Source of the DNA: Labia minor
Taxonomy: Eukaryota > Arthropoda > Insecta > Dermaptera > Spongiphoridae
Assembly: GCA_963082975.1 (NCBI GenBank)
Contig: OY720348.1
Span: forward strand, 57,511,461 to 57,575,460
DNA: 64,000 bases
Direction: 5' to 3'
Part shown: positions 52,286 through 63,720 of the stretch, piece by piece
How the letters are laid out: each line of letters begins with the position of its first letter
Position numbering within the stretch: position 1 is the first letter of the stretch
Notes under the pieces: generated by a model
Databases searched by the model: none
What the model was told of the DNA's origin: nothing
Seen by the model: the letters and a program-made list of their open reading frames with translations, nothing else
Made by a program: the position numbers and the translations under genes

Positions 52286-52410
52286 AGACCATACCTGGTT
52301 CACCGAGCCGCCGGTCGGTCATTAAAAAAAAATTATTCTTTATTATCGGGTTTGGCTGATAATATTAATACATGGTTCAACGAGCCGCATCTCAAATAAT
52401 TTAAATTTAA
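52286..52410. repeat. short repeat ACCTGGTTCACCGAGCCGCC
   Basis: The same text recurs at 55070-55150 and 55260-55370 (GGTTCACCGA, TTATTATCGGGTTTGGC). This flanks the zinc-finger gene on both sides. Confidence 0.6.
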
Positions 52411-52529
52411 AAGAACATAAATTAAAAAAAAATAATAATAAAACATACAGCCCTTAAACGTACCTTTTAATGCAGTGAAAGACAAAAGTATGGCCAGTGG
52501 ATATAACATAATATATATTTCGTAATTTT

Positions 52530-52698
52530 ATTTCAACTTGAACACATCTTTACGGACACACAATGGACGGACGGACAGACATCATGTGGTAAAAATACTT
52601 TTTTCTATTAACAAAATGGACAACAAATTGTAAAAATCTCCACATGGGAAATTTGGTGTGAAAACAATACCTTCCCTTCCTATCGTCGGTCGGTAAAA
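52530..52698 (+). repeat. interspersed repeat family A, 3' fragment
   Basis: Keeps GGACGGACGGACAGACATCATG and the terminal CTATCGTCGGTCGGTAAAA. It lies directly upstream of the zinc-finger gene promoter region. Confidence 0.75.
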
Positions 52699-52887
52699 AT
52701 GTAATTTGTCGACAGCAGCGCCATCTAATAATGATAAGAGAAAAAAACATAAAGTTTCCGGAAGTCAAATTTTTGTGTCACACACCTGGTTACTTGCTAT
52801 AAAAAGTTTATATCACAGAGCATCTGGTTTATATTACTTATTACCTAGTATATATTTTATAGTGGATGATACATTAATCAATTAAAA

Positions 52888-54320
52888 ATGGATGCTTATT
52901 CACAAGAAGACACAAAATATCCAATATATATAGGTTATTATTTATTTCTATTTTTTTTCATCTAAAGCAATTTTAATTGTCACTAAAATTATATTTTTTA
53001 ATATTATTTATAATGATATTATTCCTTAAATTGAATTATATAATAGTTAGATATATAAAAATATAATGATTTAAAATAACGAAAGCAATTCTATTTTTAG
53101 GTCCTCTATATTCTTGTGTATACTGTCATACGAATTTTATAAGTGAGGAATTTTTATGTAAACATCTAAAAAAATGTTTTCATAAAATAATATTTTCAAT
53201 ATTCAAAAATGATGTAAAGCTCAAAAAGGATACAGAAAAATATTTAGATGAAAAATTTGAAGAAGAAACTGATTCAAACCATACAGAAGACAATCGTTTA
53301 CAATGTAATTATTGTAAAAAGAAATTTAATCAACAATCACATTTAGCTAAACATTTATTAATTCATACAGGAGAAAAATCTTTTGAGTGTAATTATTGTA
53401 AAAAGAAATTTAATCAGACATCACATTTAAAAACACATTTATTAATTCATACGGGAGAAAAACCTTTTGAATGTAATTATTGTGAAAACAAATTTAATCA
53501 GAAATCTTATTTAGCTAGACATTTATTAATTCATTCAGGAGAAAAACCTTTTGAATGTAATTATTGTGAAAAGAAATTTAATCGGAAATCACATTTAAAA
53601 ACACATTTATTAATTCATACAGGAGAAAAACCTTTTGAATGTAATTATTGTGAAAACAAATTTAATCAGAAATCAAGTTTAAAAAGACATTTATTAATTC
53701 ATACAGGAGAAAAACCTTTTGAATGTAATTATTGTGAAAAGAAATTTATTCAAAAATCTGATTTAAATACACATTTATTAATTCATACAGGAGAAAAACC
53801 TTTTGAATGTAATTATTGTGAAAAGAAATTTAATCTGAAATCAACTTTAAATACACATTTATTAATTCATACAGGAGAAAAACCCTTTGAATGTAATTAT
53901 TGTGAAAGGAAATTTACGCAGAGATCAAATTTAAAATCACATTTATTAATCCATACAGGAGAAAAACGTTTTGAATGTAATTATTGTGAAAGGAAATTTA
54001 AGCTGAAATCAACTTTAAATAAACATTTATTAATTCATACAGGAGAAAAACCCTTTGAATGTAATTATTGTGAAAAGAAATTTACACAGAGATCAAATTT
54101 AAAAACTCATTTATTAATTCATACGGGAGAAAAACCTTTTGAATGTAATTATTGTGAAAACAAATTTAATCTGAAATCAAATTTAAATAGACATTTATTA
54201 ATTCATACAGGAGAAAAATCTTTTGAATGTAATTATTGTGAAAAGAAATTTATTCAAAAATCTGATTTAGCTAAACATTTATTAATCCATACAGGAGAAA
54301 AACCTTTTGAATGTAATTAA
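52888..54320 (+). CDS. C2H2 zinc-finger protein, 12 tandem fingers, frameshifted
   Basis: Exon 1 is 52888-52933 (MDAYSQEDTKYPIYI, phase 1, donor GGTTATT). Exon 2 starts after the acceptor at 53101 and joins as Gly. The N-terminus holds a divergent finger (CVYCHTNF...CKHLKKC), then an acidic linker, then 12 consecutive fingers of 28 residues from 53303 with the pattern ECNYC-x-KKF-x5-L-x2-H-LLIH and TGEKP linkers, so DNA binding is expected. There is no internal ATG in exon 2. The finger starting at 54309 has lost 17 bp and the frame ends at TAA 54318-54320. Three more fingers follow in another frame to 54654. Base usage is as AT-rich as the surroundings. It is probably a nuclear, lineage-specific ZNF; whether the truncated form is the real product is open. 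TATAAAA at 52799 is a possible promoter element. Confidence 0.85.
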
Positions 54321-54654
54321 TGATAAATCAACATTAAAATCACATTTATTAATTCATACAGGAGAAAAACCTTTTGAATGTAATTATTGCGAAAGGAAAT
54401 TTAATCTGAAATCAAATTTAAATACACATTTATTAATTCACACAGGAGAAAAACCCTTTGAATGTAATTATTGTGAAAGGAAATTTAATCAGAAATCAGC
54501 TTTAAATACACATTTATTAATTCATACAGGAGAAAAATCTTTTGAATGTAATTATTGTGAAAAGAAATTTAATCTGAAATCAACTTTAAATACACATTCA
54601 TTAATTCAAAATGTTTTAAAAATAGGCCTAATAATGAAAACAAAATTGTTTTAA
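54321..54654 (+). pseudogene. stranded zinc fingers downstream of the frameshift
   Basis: In the second frame this reads NDKSTLKSH...HTGEKP, then three full fingers (KFNLKSNLNTH, KFNQKSALNTH, KFNLKSTLNTH) and ends SLIQNVLKIGLIMKTKLF. It is the original C-terminus of the zinc-finger protein, separated by the 17-bp deletion. Confidence 0.8.
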
Positions 54655-56025
54655 TATAATCTATATACTTTATAGCTCAAATTATAGTTTAAATCAATAA
54701 ACATCTGATTTTTTTAATTTAGTATTTATATTTACTATTTTATATTTGCTCCGTTAATAAATAAATTATTACTAATTATCTATTACATTTAGGAATCCTA
54801 TCATTTTATTATCCATATGTTAATTTATTTATTATTTATTTATACAAATCTAAAATATGTCTATGATTCTTTCCATTTACTAATCTATAATTGTAAATAA
54901 AAAGAAACTTTATAAAAATCCTTATTTTAATTCTTACACGAGAAAATCATTTTGAATTTAATTTAATTACATTTATTTCTCAATTTACTAATTCAAACAG
55001 GTAAAAAGTTTTTTGGAATGAAATTATTGTAGAAAGAAAATTAAGAATATTTATCATTTATTAATAGATACCTGGTTCACCGAACTGCCGCTCGGTCAAT
55101 AAAAGAAAATGATTTCTTATTATCGGGTTTGGCGCACGTATTAATGCACTGGAAGACAGAAAATAATGGCCTTAAAAAATTATTTATTTAGAGATAAAAT
55201 TAACATTTCAATTATGCTGTTATTATACTCTTTTCTTAGATCATACCTCGTACATTATTAGATCATACCTGGTTCACCGAGCCCCCGATCGATCATTAAA
55301 AAAAATGATTCCTTATTATCGGGTTTGGCTGATTATATTAATACCCGATTCACCGAATCGCCATTCAAATAATTTAAAAGATCATAAATTAAAACAAATT
55401 AATAATAAAATATACACCCCTTAAACGTATGTATTAATGCATCGAAAGGCAGAAAAGTAGGCCTGTTGGTATAATATATATATATATAAATTATATTTAT
55501 AGCTTCTTTTAACCTTAGTATATATAGTTTAGGATAGACGGCTTATGAAGTATTTATTAAGTATTAATGTAAGAGAGAGAGAGATAAGCAGTTAGTTTAA
55601 TTTTGATTGTGTATATAATATTCTATAAATAACGTGTAATTTAATTATTCTTTTAGGTATGTATTATTTAAATGTGTAAATATTCTAATAATTGTATAAT
55701 AATTGTAAATATTCTTTTAGAATTAATAAAATCACGACAAAAACGAAGAAACCTTTCTCTCATTTGAAAGCCACCTTACATATATTTTAGTAAATTAGAT
55801 TTATATATATATATATATATATAAAGGTTTTTGTCTGCATATTGCTGTGTATTTAATAGTTTTTGCATATCTTCGCGGTTCATGACCTCTAGAATCCAAA
55901 AGTGACTTTAGAATTTTTCATGTCTCTGGAAATTTTGACGTTATAGACTCAAAATCGGCTAAACCAATTTTGATGAAATTATATCACAATATTCTTACAT
56001 ACATCTATTTTTATCGGATTACATA
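54655..56025. other. 3' flank of zinc-finger gene; AT-rich with short repeats
   Basis: AATAAA at 54697 is a plausible polyadenylation signal. Decayed zinc-finger-like text appears near 54935-55060. The ACCTGGTTCACCGA repeat recurs twice. No other gene. Confidence 0.45.
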
Positions 56026-56450
56026 TTATATATTCAAAAACCGCACAAATTAAGTCTTTCTGTGGGGAAATTTTGACGTTATAGACTCAAAAATGTCTGA
56101 ACCGATTTCGATCAAATTACATAACAATATTCTTGCATATCTCATAAATTATTTTATTTTTCTAATATTGACCTTTTTAACTTATATATTACACTGAAAA
56201 CATTCACTTTGGGACTATTATTACCTCTTTTAATTTTTAAGATTATATGAATAAATAATTATAATTTTGATCTCATAATTGGTATTTAAGTAAGATTTTA
56301 ATGTGTGGACAATGTATGAAGGGGAACTTGGAGAAATGTGGATGTTGCGACCAAGAACTTTCGAGTACCAAAAGATAGATAGATACATATAACATATACA
56401 ATAATAATATATAATTAATTTACTTTGATTAAATAATTAAAATATATTAA
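56026..56450. repeat. right arm of the distant inverted duplication
   Basis: Reverse complement of 36098-36514 with only scattered differences, including the RTE 3' end and GATAGATAGATA tail at 56375. Confidence 0.85.
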
Positions 56451-57194
56451 AAAAAAAAAGTCGAATTGGCAGTCGTGGGACTGGCCGACAGAAGTGAAAA
56501 CTTGTGCGTAAGAAATTTGAAAGCAGACGGAATGCGCACCAGCTTCACGAGAAAAATGAAATTTATATACGTATATATATATATATATATAAAATTCATA
56601 ATTATTTTTTTCAGCAAACGGATTATTATTACAAAAATATTAAAAATACGATGTGTATGAATATATATATATATGTCTGTCTGTCTGTCTGTGTGTGTGT
56701 CTGTCAAATACTCAAAAACTACCCGTCCGATTGCGATGAAACTTTCAGGGATTGTTGTGGGCGTCCCAGGGAAGGTTTTAGTGTAGTTAAATCCAAAATT
56801 AATTTATCCAAAATTAATTTAATTAGTAATATTTTGGTAAAAGTCTATTTATGGTTACCATGGTTACATTGAAAAATTTACAATAAATAAATAAAAATAA
56901 TTGGAAATCTTTTCAACTTATTATTTTGATAAATTTTATTAATATTTTTAATTTTTTTTAAACTGCCAAAAATAACATACCCATAATAATAGTTGTAATA
57001 AAAATAAAAATATAAATCACAATGTAAGTAAAATATTGAATCGTTTTATTTATATTGTTTCAATTATTGTTTGAATATTTATTAAATTTATATATAGATT
57101 AATTTACATGTTTAAATGTATATTTAATAAATTTATTTATTGATTCTTAATATTAATAATTCCAATTACTTTCTTGAAATTTTTTTTTATTTAA

Positions 57195-57730
57195 AAGCAT
57201 ATTCAGCATATCTCGCAAATTTGAATTGGATTAAATAACATATATTAATTTAAATTAAATTAAATTAATTCAATTATAAATTAAAATTAATAAATAATAT
57301 TTATTAAACCAGCGAAAGTTTGGCTCTTTTTTGATGGCACCACGTCACATGTTGGCGCGTGAGATTTCCAGTGTTAAAAAAATTAATTCTGGTACTTTCA
57401 GCAATTCAATTTTCGATGTTGAGATTTTGATGTTTTTGATGTTATAAATAATATTTATTAAATTATAATTTAATTAATTTAATTTAATTTAAATTAATAA
57501 ATATTATTTAATCAAATTCAAATTTGCGAGATAGTCGAGTGGATAGTGGAGTGTTTGGCTCTTTGTTGATGGCACCACGTCACGTGTTGGCGCGTGAGAT
57601 TTCCAGGGTTAAAAAATTAATTCTGGTACTTTCAGCGATTCTATCAAGCTCAAATTCTATATATAGCAGTTTTATACAATTATTAATCCTGTGAAAAATT
57701 ATCAAACATATATCTTTATTTTTACGGTCA
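57195..57730 (-). repeat. two family C copies
   Basis: A first inverted copy (57195-57410) and a second (about 57495-57730), each with CCACGTCAC(A/G)TGTTGGCGCG and CTGGTACTTTCAGC. A fragment of the TGTG family (GATGTTGAGATTTTGATG) lies between them. Confidence 0.75.
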
Positions 57731-58020
57731 CACACACACACACACACACATATTTAAAAATTAATTTATTAAAATATATATTATATAATATATTATATAT
57801 AGTATATAATTTAATATATATATATATATATATATTCAGAAATTAATTTTAAATTATATAAATATATTAGAAATTAATTTAATATAATTTAACACATAAT
57901 AATATATTAAAATATTTTATTTTATATATACATAATTTAGTAATACTGATTATTAATGTAAATATAAATAATAATATTTAATATGGCAAATATGTAAAAT
58001 TTTGTAAAGAATGTATCAGA

Positions 58021-58165
58021 AGTTTAGTGTCTAACATTCTGGCGTATTGCGCATGCGTATATCGGTCGGGTCGGTGTCGTTTTGGAATCTCACGCGAAAT
58101 CTATATTTTTTCCCCATCCGCAAAAGTGCTCAACGCCGCTAAAGAAGTTTTCACTTCAAAAAAAG
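58021..58165 (+). repeat. fragment similar to the 5' region of the BED hAT at 8133
   Basis: CGCCGCTAAAGAAGTTTTCA matches 9256-9276 next to the hAT transposase start, and both have GCGCATGCG upstream. No coding sequence is left. Confidence 0.5.
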
Positions 58166-58559
58166 TAAGAACAAAAAAACAAATAAATGTTTTATGTAAT
58201 ATACTGATTGAAACATAATGGATGAAAACACTTTACATATAAACTTCCAACCAAATAGGGTACAGGGGACAGTCTAGTTGTGAAGAACGCTCAAGACTGC
58301 TCAAGACAGTCTGAGTAGCTAGTTTATATTTTGTACAGAATTATTTACGGAGGCGCTGTATGACGAAATTGATGACGTCATATAATTTTTCTATATTGAA
58401 AAAAGATAAATCTTCTAAACGTTTTAAAACATTTTCAAATATTTAAATGTATCTATTAATGCAATAAAAACAGATATGGATATACCATAAATATTTTTAA
58501 TTTTATTTTATTTATAATATAATATAAGATAAGATATAGATAGATCGTTTATGAATATA

Positions 58560-59053
58560 TTAATATACTGTATGAATTAATAAATGTGATTTTAAATTTG
58601 ATTTATCATTAAATTTCTTTTTACAATAATTACATTGTAAACGACTGTCTTCTGTATGGTTTGAATTAGTATCTTCTTCAAATTTTTCGACTAAATACTT
58701 CTCTGTATCCTTTTTGAGTTTTACGTCATTTTTGAATATTGAAAATATTATTTTATGAAAACATTTTTTTAGATGTTTACATAAAAATTCCTCACTTATA
58801 AAATTCGTATGGCAATATACACAAGAATATAGAGGACCTAAAAAAAGAAGTGTTTTTGTTATTTTAAATCATTATATTTTTATATATTTTATATATTTTT
58901 ATAATTCAATTTAAGGAATAATATCATTACAAATAATATTAAAAAAAATAATTTTAGTGACAATTAACATTACTTTAGATGAAAAAAACATAGAAATAAA
59001 TAATAACCTATATATATTGGATAGTTTGTGTCTTCTAGTGAATAAACATACAT
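58560..59053 (-). pseudogene. truncated inverted paralogue of the zinc-finger gene
   Basis: Exon 1 is 59053-59008 (MYVYSLEDTNYPIYI) and exon 2 is 58837-58560. The intron and both splice sites are conserved with the gene at 52888. The N-terminal module (PLYSCVYCHTNFISEEFL) and acidic linker are nearly identical, but only one finger (CNYCKKKFNDKSNLKSH) remains before HTVY and TAA. Homology continues upstream to about 59115, through the putative promoter. It is open from ATG to stop, so it could still make a short protein of about 107 residues. Confidence 0.85.
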
Positions 59054-59127
59054 TTTTAATTGATTAATGTATTATCAATTATAAAATATATACTATGTAA
59101 TAAGTAATATAAACCAGGTTGTCTCAA

Positions 59128-59440
59128 ATTTCACACGAGGAGATTTTTTACATATCTCCACAAATCATGCACTTTATATTGGCTTTATCATCGGGAAAAA
59201 TCATCTTCATTAGTTTTATCTTAATTTAAAATTATATGACGTCAGCCCTTCTTGAAGTCACAGCCAGCGCCTCCTTATATATTATAAATAAAAAAAAATT
59301 TAAAATATTTATGTTCTATCCATATCTGTCTTTTATTGCATTAATAGTTACATTTAAATTATTTGAAATTGTTTCTGTAGCTGAAAATTAATTTTTTTTC
59401 AAACCGTCGGTCGGTTGGCCACAGGTCAACTTATTTTCTT
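59128..59440 (-). repeat. interspersed repeat family A, 5' half inverted
   Basis: Ends AAACCGTCGGTCGGTTGGCC and CAGGTCAACTTATTTT; one TGACGTCA survives at 59237-59244. Lies just upstream of the truncated zinc-finger paralogue. Confidence 0.75.
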
Positions 59441-59574
59441 TATTATCGTATTATTATATATAATCAATGAAAATCTTGTGTAGAATATTATATATGTAAT
59501 ATTTTGACTTCACCACTACTTCAAATTGAACTAGATTTGAATGAAATTTTTTAATTTGTTCATATATGATCTTT

Positions 59575-59812
59575 TTAATCATTATTAAATTCTAAATGTG
59601 AACTGTACAAGTAAATGCGATAAAAAAAAGCATCCGTGTTAAAAGAAAGTTTTACTGTAAGAAAATATAAATCAGAACCATCCTCTTTCAAGGTAATTAT
59701 AAACATTAACCCATTTGCAAGAAGTTTGTTAGCTTCTTTTGTTGATTGGTAAGATATTTCTTGATTGCGTGTCTTGCGCCATTCGGTACACGTCACTGCA
59801 CCATCTGCAATT
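59575..59812 (-). CDS. candidate terminal exon, unrecognised
   Basis: After a TCTAATTGCAG acceptor the frame reads DGAVTCTEWRKTRNQEISYQ, STKEANKLLANGLMFIITLK and EDGSDLYFL to a stop at 59575. The composition is less AT-rich than the surroundings and protein-like, but I do not recognise the family. No upstream partner exon was identified. It could be a relic of a mobile-element ORF. Confidence 0.3.
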
Positions 59813-59949
59813 AGACACACTTTCAAATAAATTCTAATTAATTATATTTCTTTATTGTTTAATTTTTAATTTGTTTTTCTTTTCACGCGCAATCTTTTAA
59901 AATTGCCCATTCGGCGTAACACCCCAAAACTCATTTAGAAACGAGTTGG

Positions 59950-60190
59950 CCGTTTCACTGATGAACAATTATTAAGATTATTAGAAATAATAATAAGCGC
60001 CAGTGAAGAAAGACTGGTGAGATTAGCCAGAGATGGGATACCAGCAGCAGTGAAACATAGAGGCAGTCCACCGAAGAGACCTGAGACCAGAATCATCGAG
60101 AACAAAAACAGACTAATAGCCTACAATAAAAGAGAAAGAAGAAGAAGAAGAAAAATAAAAAGAAGAAATCATGGGTTCTCTCTTCACCTT
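59950..60190 (+). other. protein-like segment of unknown origin, probable repeat
   Basis: ERLVRLARDGIPAAVKHRG, SPPKRPETRIIENKNRL, then an Arg/Lys run encoded by a GAA microsatellite (60130-60170). The balanced composition and microsatellite end suggest the tail of a retroelement ORF. No family assigned. Confidence 0.3.
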
Positions 60191-61185
60191 TTTCTTATTG
60201 AAAAAATGTCAGTCAACATTATATTTTCAATCTTAAAACGTATTCCAAAAACTTAATACAATATCTTGATGAGAATTTTTTAAATGTCTTGTAAATGGTT
60301 TTGTCCAATAAGAAACCAGTTAAAATTACATAATTTCTCTTTTATTTTTATGGAATTTATTTATTTATATTTATATATTATTTATTTATTTTTTTATACA
60401 AACAACATCGGAGTACTGATAATTACAACACAAGGTACTTCGTTTACCATGAAAAAAAAAAATTATTCCATTTTTTTTCCCTTAATTCTTCTATTTATAA
60501 AATATTAAAACTAAAAATATATAAAATCAATACATTTATTAAGAGGATGAATAAAATCTGCATCTTAGAAAACTTTGAAAATCGCCTTCTTAGAATATCG
60601 ACTGGTTAATAACAAGATACCGATCTAATTTCTTTTCTATTTTGACCCTGAGAAAATTATACCGATTTTCGTTCATGACTCTGAACCAAAAGTGAATTAT
60701 TGATTTTTCTTCAAATTATATTAGTATTCATGGAGAAATAAAAAAATATAAACTTAGATTTATCATGAAATTACGTTGTGGTGAATATTTGAAAGCTTTT
60801 GTTTAAATGACCGAGGATTTGAAATGATAATAATAATTAGAAGGTTTATTATTATTTCTTTTTTAGGAACAACAAATCGAAAATGCCAGGAATTTACATA
60901 TTCATGGTTTAGAAAAAGTCACTTTATCCGTGTCAGCACACGAAGGGTATTTTTTTTTTCACGTGGACATCTGATAACCAAATGTGAAGAAATAAATATT
61001 TACTCTTCTTAAGATTCTTCCTTCATCCCCCACAGCCATTTGAGAGTTGTTTTCCAGTTGTCCACCCCACCTAATGATTTCTAACTCTTAATTGAAATTA
61101 TCAAAGAATTTGTATCAATTTCAAATTTATAAAACTATTATTTGTCCCCATTGTATGGGAGGCTGGATAATTGACTTTAGAAGAA
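60191..61185. other. AT-rich, no gene seen
   Basis: Short one-frame ORFs only, without recognisable domains. Confidence 0.4.
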
Positions 61186-61618
61186 AAAATCTGGAGTGTC
61201 TCCACTCGACTATCTCGCAATTTGAATTGTATTAAATAACATTTAAATTAAATTTAATTAATTATAAATTATAAATTAAAATTAATAAATAATTCTAAAT
61301 ATAACAGTTTTATACCATTTTTAATCATCTGAAAAACTATCAACTATTTATTTTTACGGTGAGTTTAGAGGAAAAATAGGATGAATAGAAAGTGGATAGA
61401 AAACTACGAATTTTGAATAATGCCCGTGTACCAAATTTCATGATTCTAGCTCAAACCGTTTTTGCGTAATCTTGTCTACACACACACATACACACAGACA
61501 TTTTTCTCAACCTTAGTGAAAATGACTCAGGAATCTTAAAAACGGATAAAAACATCAAAATCTCGACATCGAAATTTTTCGTGATCGTAATACTATCTCT
61601 TGCGAGATAGTAAAAATA
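61186..61618 (-). repeat. family C fragment joined to TGTG-family repeat
   Basis: Family C left part (CTGGAGTGTCTCCACTCGAC at 61193) with an internal deletion, then the inverted TGTG family from about 61368 to 61618, ending TCTTGCGAGATAGTAAAAATAG. The same C/TGTG pairing occurs at 51446-52017. Confidence 0.72.
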
Positions 61619-61725
61619 GTTTCAGAGTTTTTGAAAGAACATAATGAATTGGCAATTGAAATAGGTAGATTGGAGGGAATTAAAAGAAGATAATCGTGGT
61701 GAATCAGGAGAGAGACAGGTTGATA

Positions 61726-62015
61726 AAACCAAAAAATCTCTGACTTTTGTACATCCTACGCAAGGACAGCGCCTATCAAGTTGGTTATATTAATGAGGTG
61801 TCCTATGATCAGTAGAACGGGTCCTATCAACCTTTTTCTTGATCTTCTTGATCGAAGGCGCTATTTTCTATCAACTTGCTTTCCAATTTTGATCCCGGAG
61901 GCTGGGTTGACTCCGTCTTATAGACCCCAGCTTGAGAAAATCCCTTGCCAGGTCCAGGACTTGAATCCGGGACCTCGACAATGTCAGCTACGTTAACACC
62001 CTACGAGGCGTCCTT
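61726..62015 (-). mobile_element. tRNA-derived SINE, full length
   Basis: On the minus strand a tRNA-like head starts near 62013 (GTAGGGTGTTAACGTAGC as A box; GGTCCCGGATTCAAGTCC as B box) and leads into the body shared with 44925-45040 and 7262-7350 (TTGATAGGACCCGTTCTACT; CTTGATAGGCGCTGTCCTTG). Confidence 0.65.
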
Positions 62016-63359
62016 GGGATAAAACCAAAAACATTTCAATTTATTAGCACCACAGATATAGATAGATATTTAATAGATGTATAAGAATTATGTAATTATA
62101 TTATGATTTCTATGTCCATTACTTGAACTTCGGAGACAACCTCAGCTCATCTTATGGGAAATTTTAATATTTTTTATTTTTTTCCATATTTTTATTAATC
62201 ATTTAATAATAAATTATATTAATAATTTGTTTTTTTTTCTCGTTCAATTCTTATCAATTTAATTATTATTTATAATATTAAATATTATAAAATACCACAC
62301 TTAAATTAAATTTTAAATTTTATTTTTAATTAATGTATTTTATAAAATGAATTAATTATATAAAACAAGAGGAAGAAAATACTATTTAAGGTAAAAAAAA
62401 ATATTCATTATTTTTACACAAATGGCATGATGGTATGGCCTTGATCCTTCTTTTCTATCTGATTAATCTTAGACGGCTTTTTCATCAGTTAACTCAGGAG
62501 GTATATACTTAGAATGTATATACCTATGTATATATAATATTTTACAATTTGGTCCGATATTAATTGAAATAATTAAAAAATTGTAATTTTATATCTAAGT
62601 AATTAGAAATACAAAAAGAAATAAAAAATATCTAATAAAAAAATAAATTGATATTTTTTTTTATAATATGATGTTTGAATCCCTGTTACTTGGGGGTACT
62701 TACACGTACGTAAAGACGAAGAAAATGAAAAAAAAAATCATTTATCTATTTTTTCATAGTTATTAACAAAGAAATAATAATTTAAGAAAAGTAAAATAAA
62801 ACAAAACAAAATAAAAAAAGAAAGGAAATGTAATAAATTTAAATTGATTTTTTTAAAGTTTAAATCCGTCTCCTTAATGCCCTTATTTAAATTCTGAAAT
62901 TAACGATTTCAATTTTTTTTCCCATTTCACCCACGCGATCTTTGGCCATTCACATCAACACAAGACACACCTATACATCTATATCAAGGTGTTGTGACAT
63001 ATATTTGACCCCTCTTGGAGGGTCATCGATCCCCAAAAGGAATCTTGACACGCACCAAGAAATAGGCAGCAAAGATAAGACACCCTCCTCATTTAAATAC
63101 AAAACATATTCAGGGTCAGTAACACTCCCAAGACCCCTGTTCAACGCAATTAACATCGAAACTTTTTTTTAAGTTATTTTTACTTTGAAATAAACTAGGG
63201 TCCAGAAAATGTATTATTTGATCAAATATGGTTATAACAAATTAATTATTAGTACTAAACAAATAAAAGTAGGTATACAAATTGGAACAAATGAAATCAA
63301 TCAAAGTAAATCAACATAAAAAAAATATTAAATTATTATATTATATGTATTTATAAATA
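62016..63359. other. AT-rich with one GC-balanced block
   Basis: 62880-63165 is a balanced-composition block (CCCTCTTGGAGGGTCATCGA) that may be an LTR or other retroelement piece. It has no clear TG...CA borders. No gene. Confidence 0.4.
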
Positions 63360-63720
63360 CAGTGAACGCGCGCTCTATATAAGCAACTCATTTCAATAAA
63401 AAAGTTTCTTATTGGGAAAAATTTCTTATAGGAAAAAATCTTAAAACTAACAACAATATTAATTAATTAATTAATTAACAGAAACTAACAGAAATTCTAG
63501 TAACTATTCTAATTAACAAAAATTAATTTCAATACAAAATACAAATATATTCCAATAACAGAATTTTTTTATAATTTGAGGTTATGTTGTTATGAACAGC
63601 TGTTAACTCAAATTTTTTTAACTGTAAAAAATAATTAGCTTATACAGAACAGTTGAACTAAAAAAAGTTGCTTGTATAGAGGTTGCTTATAGAGAGGTTG
63701 CTTAGATAGAGCGTTCACTG
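63360..63720. mobile_element. pogo-like MITE, 361 bp
   Basis: Inverted ends CAGTGAACGCGCGCTCTATA and AGATAGAGCGTTCACTG lie inside TA (63358-63359 and 63721-63722). Inner repeats GTTGCTTATAGAGAGG match the element at 42228. The TA duplication and CAGT ends are as in pogo/Tigger elements. Confidence 0.8.

Noticed and set aside
53303..54650. Regular 84-bp repeats resembling a CRISPR-like array
   Set aside because: The period is the 28-residue C2H2 finger plus linker in an open frame of a eukaryotic gene.
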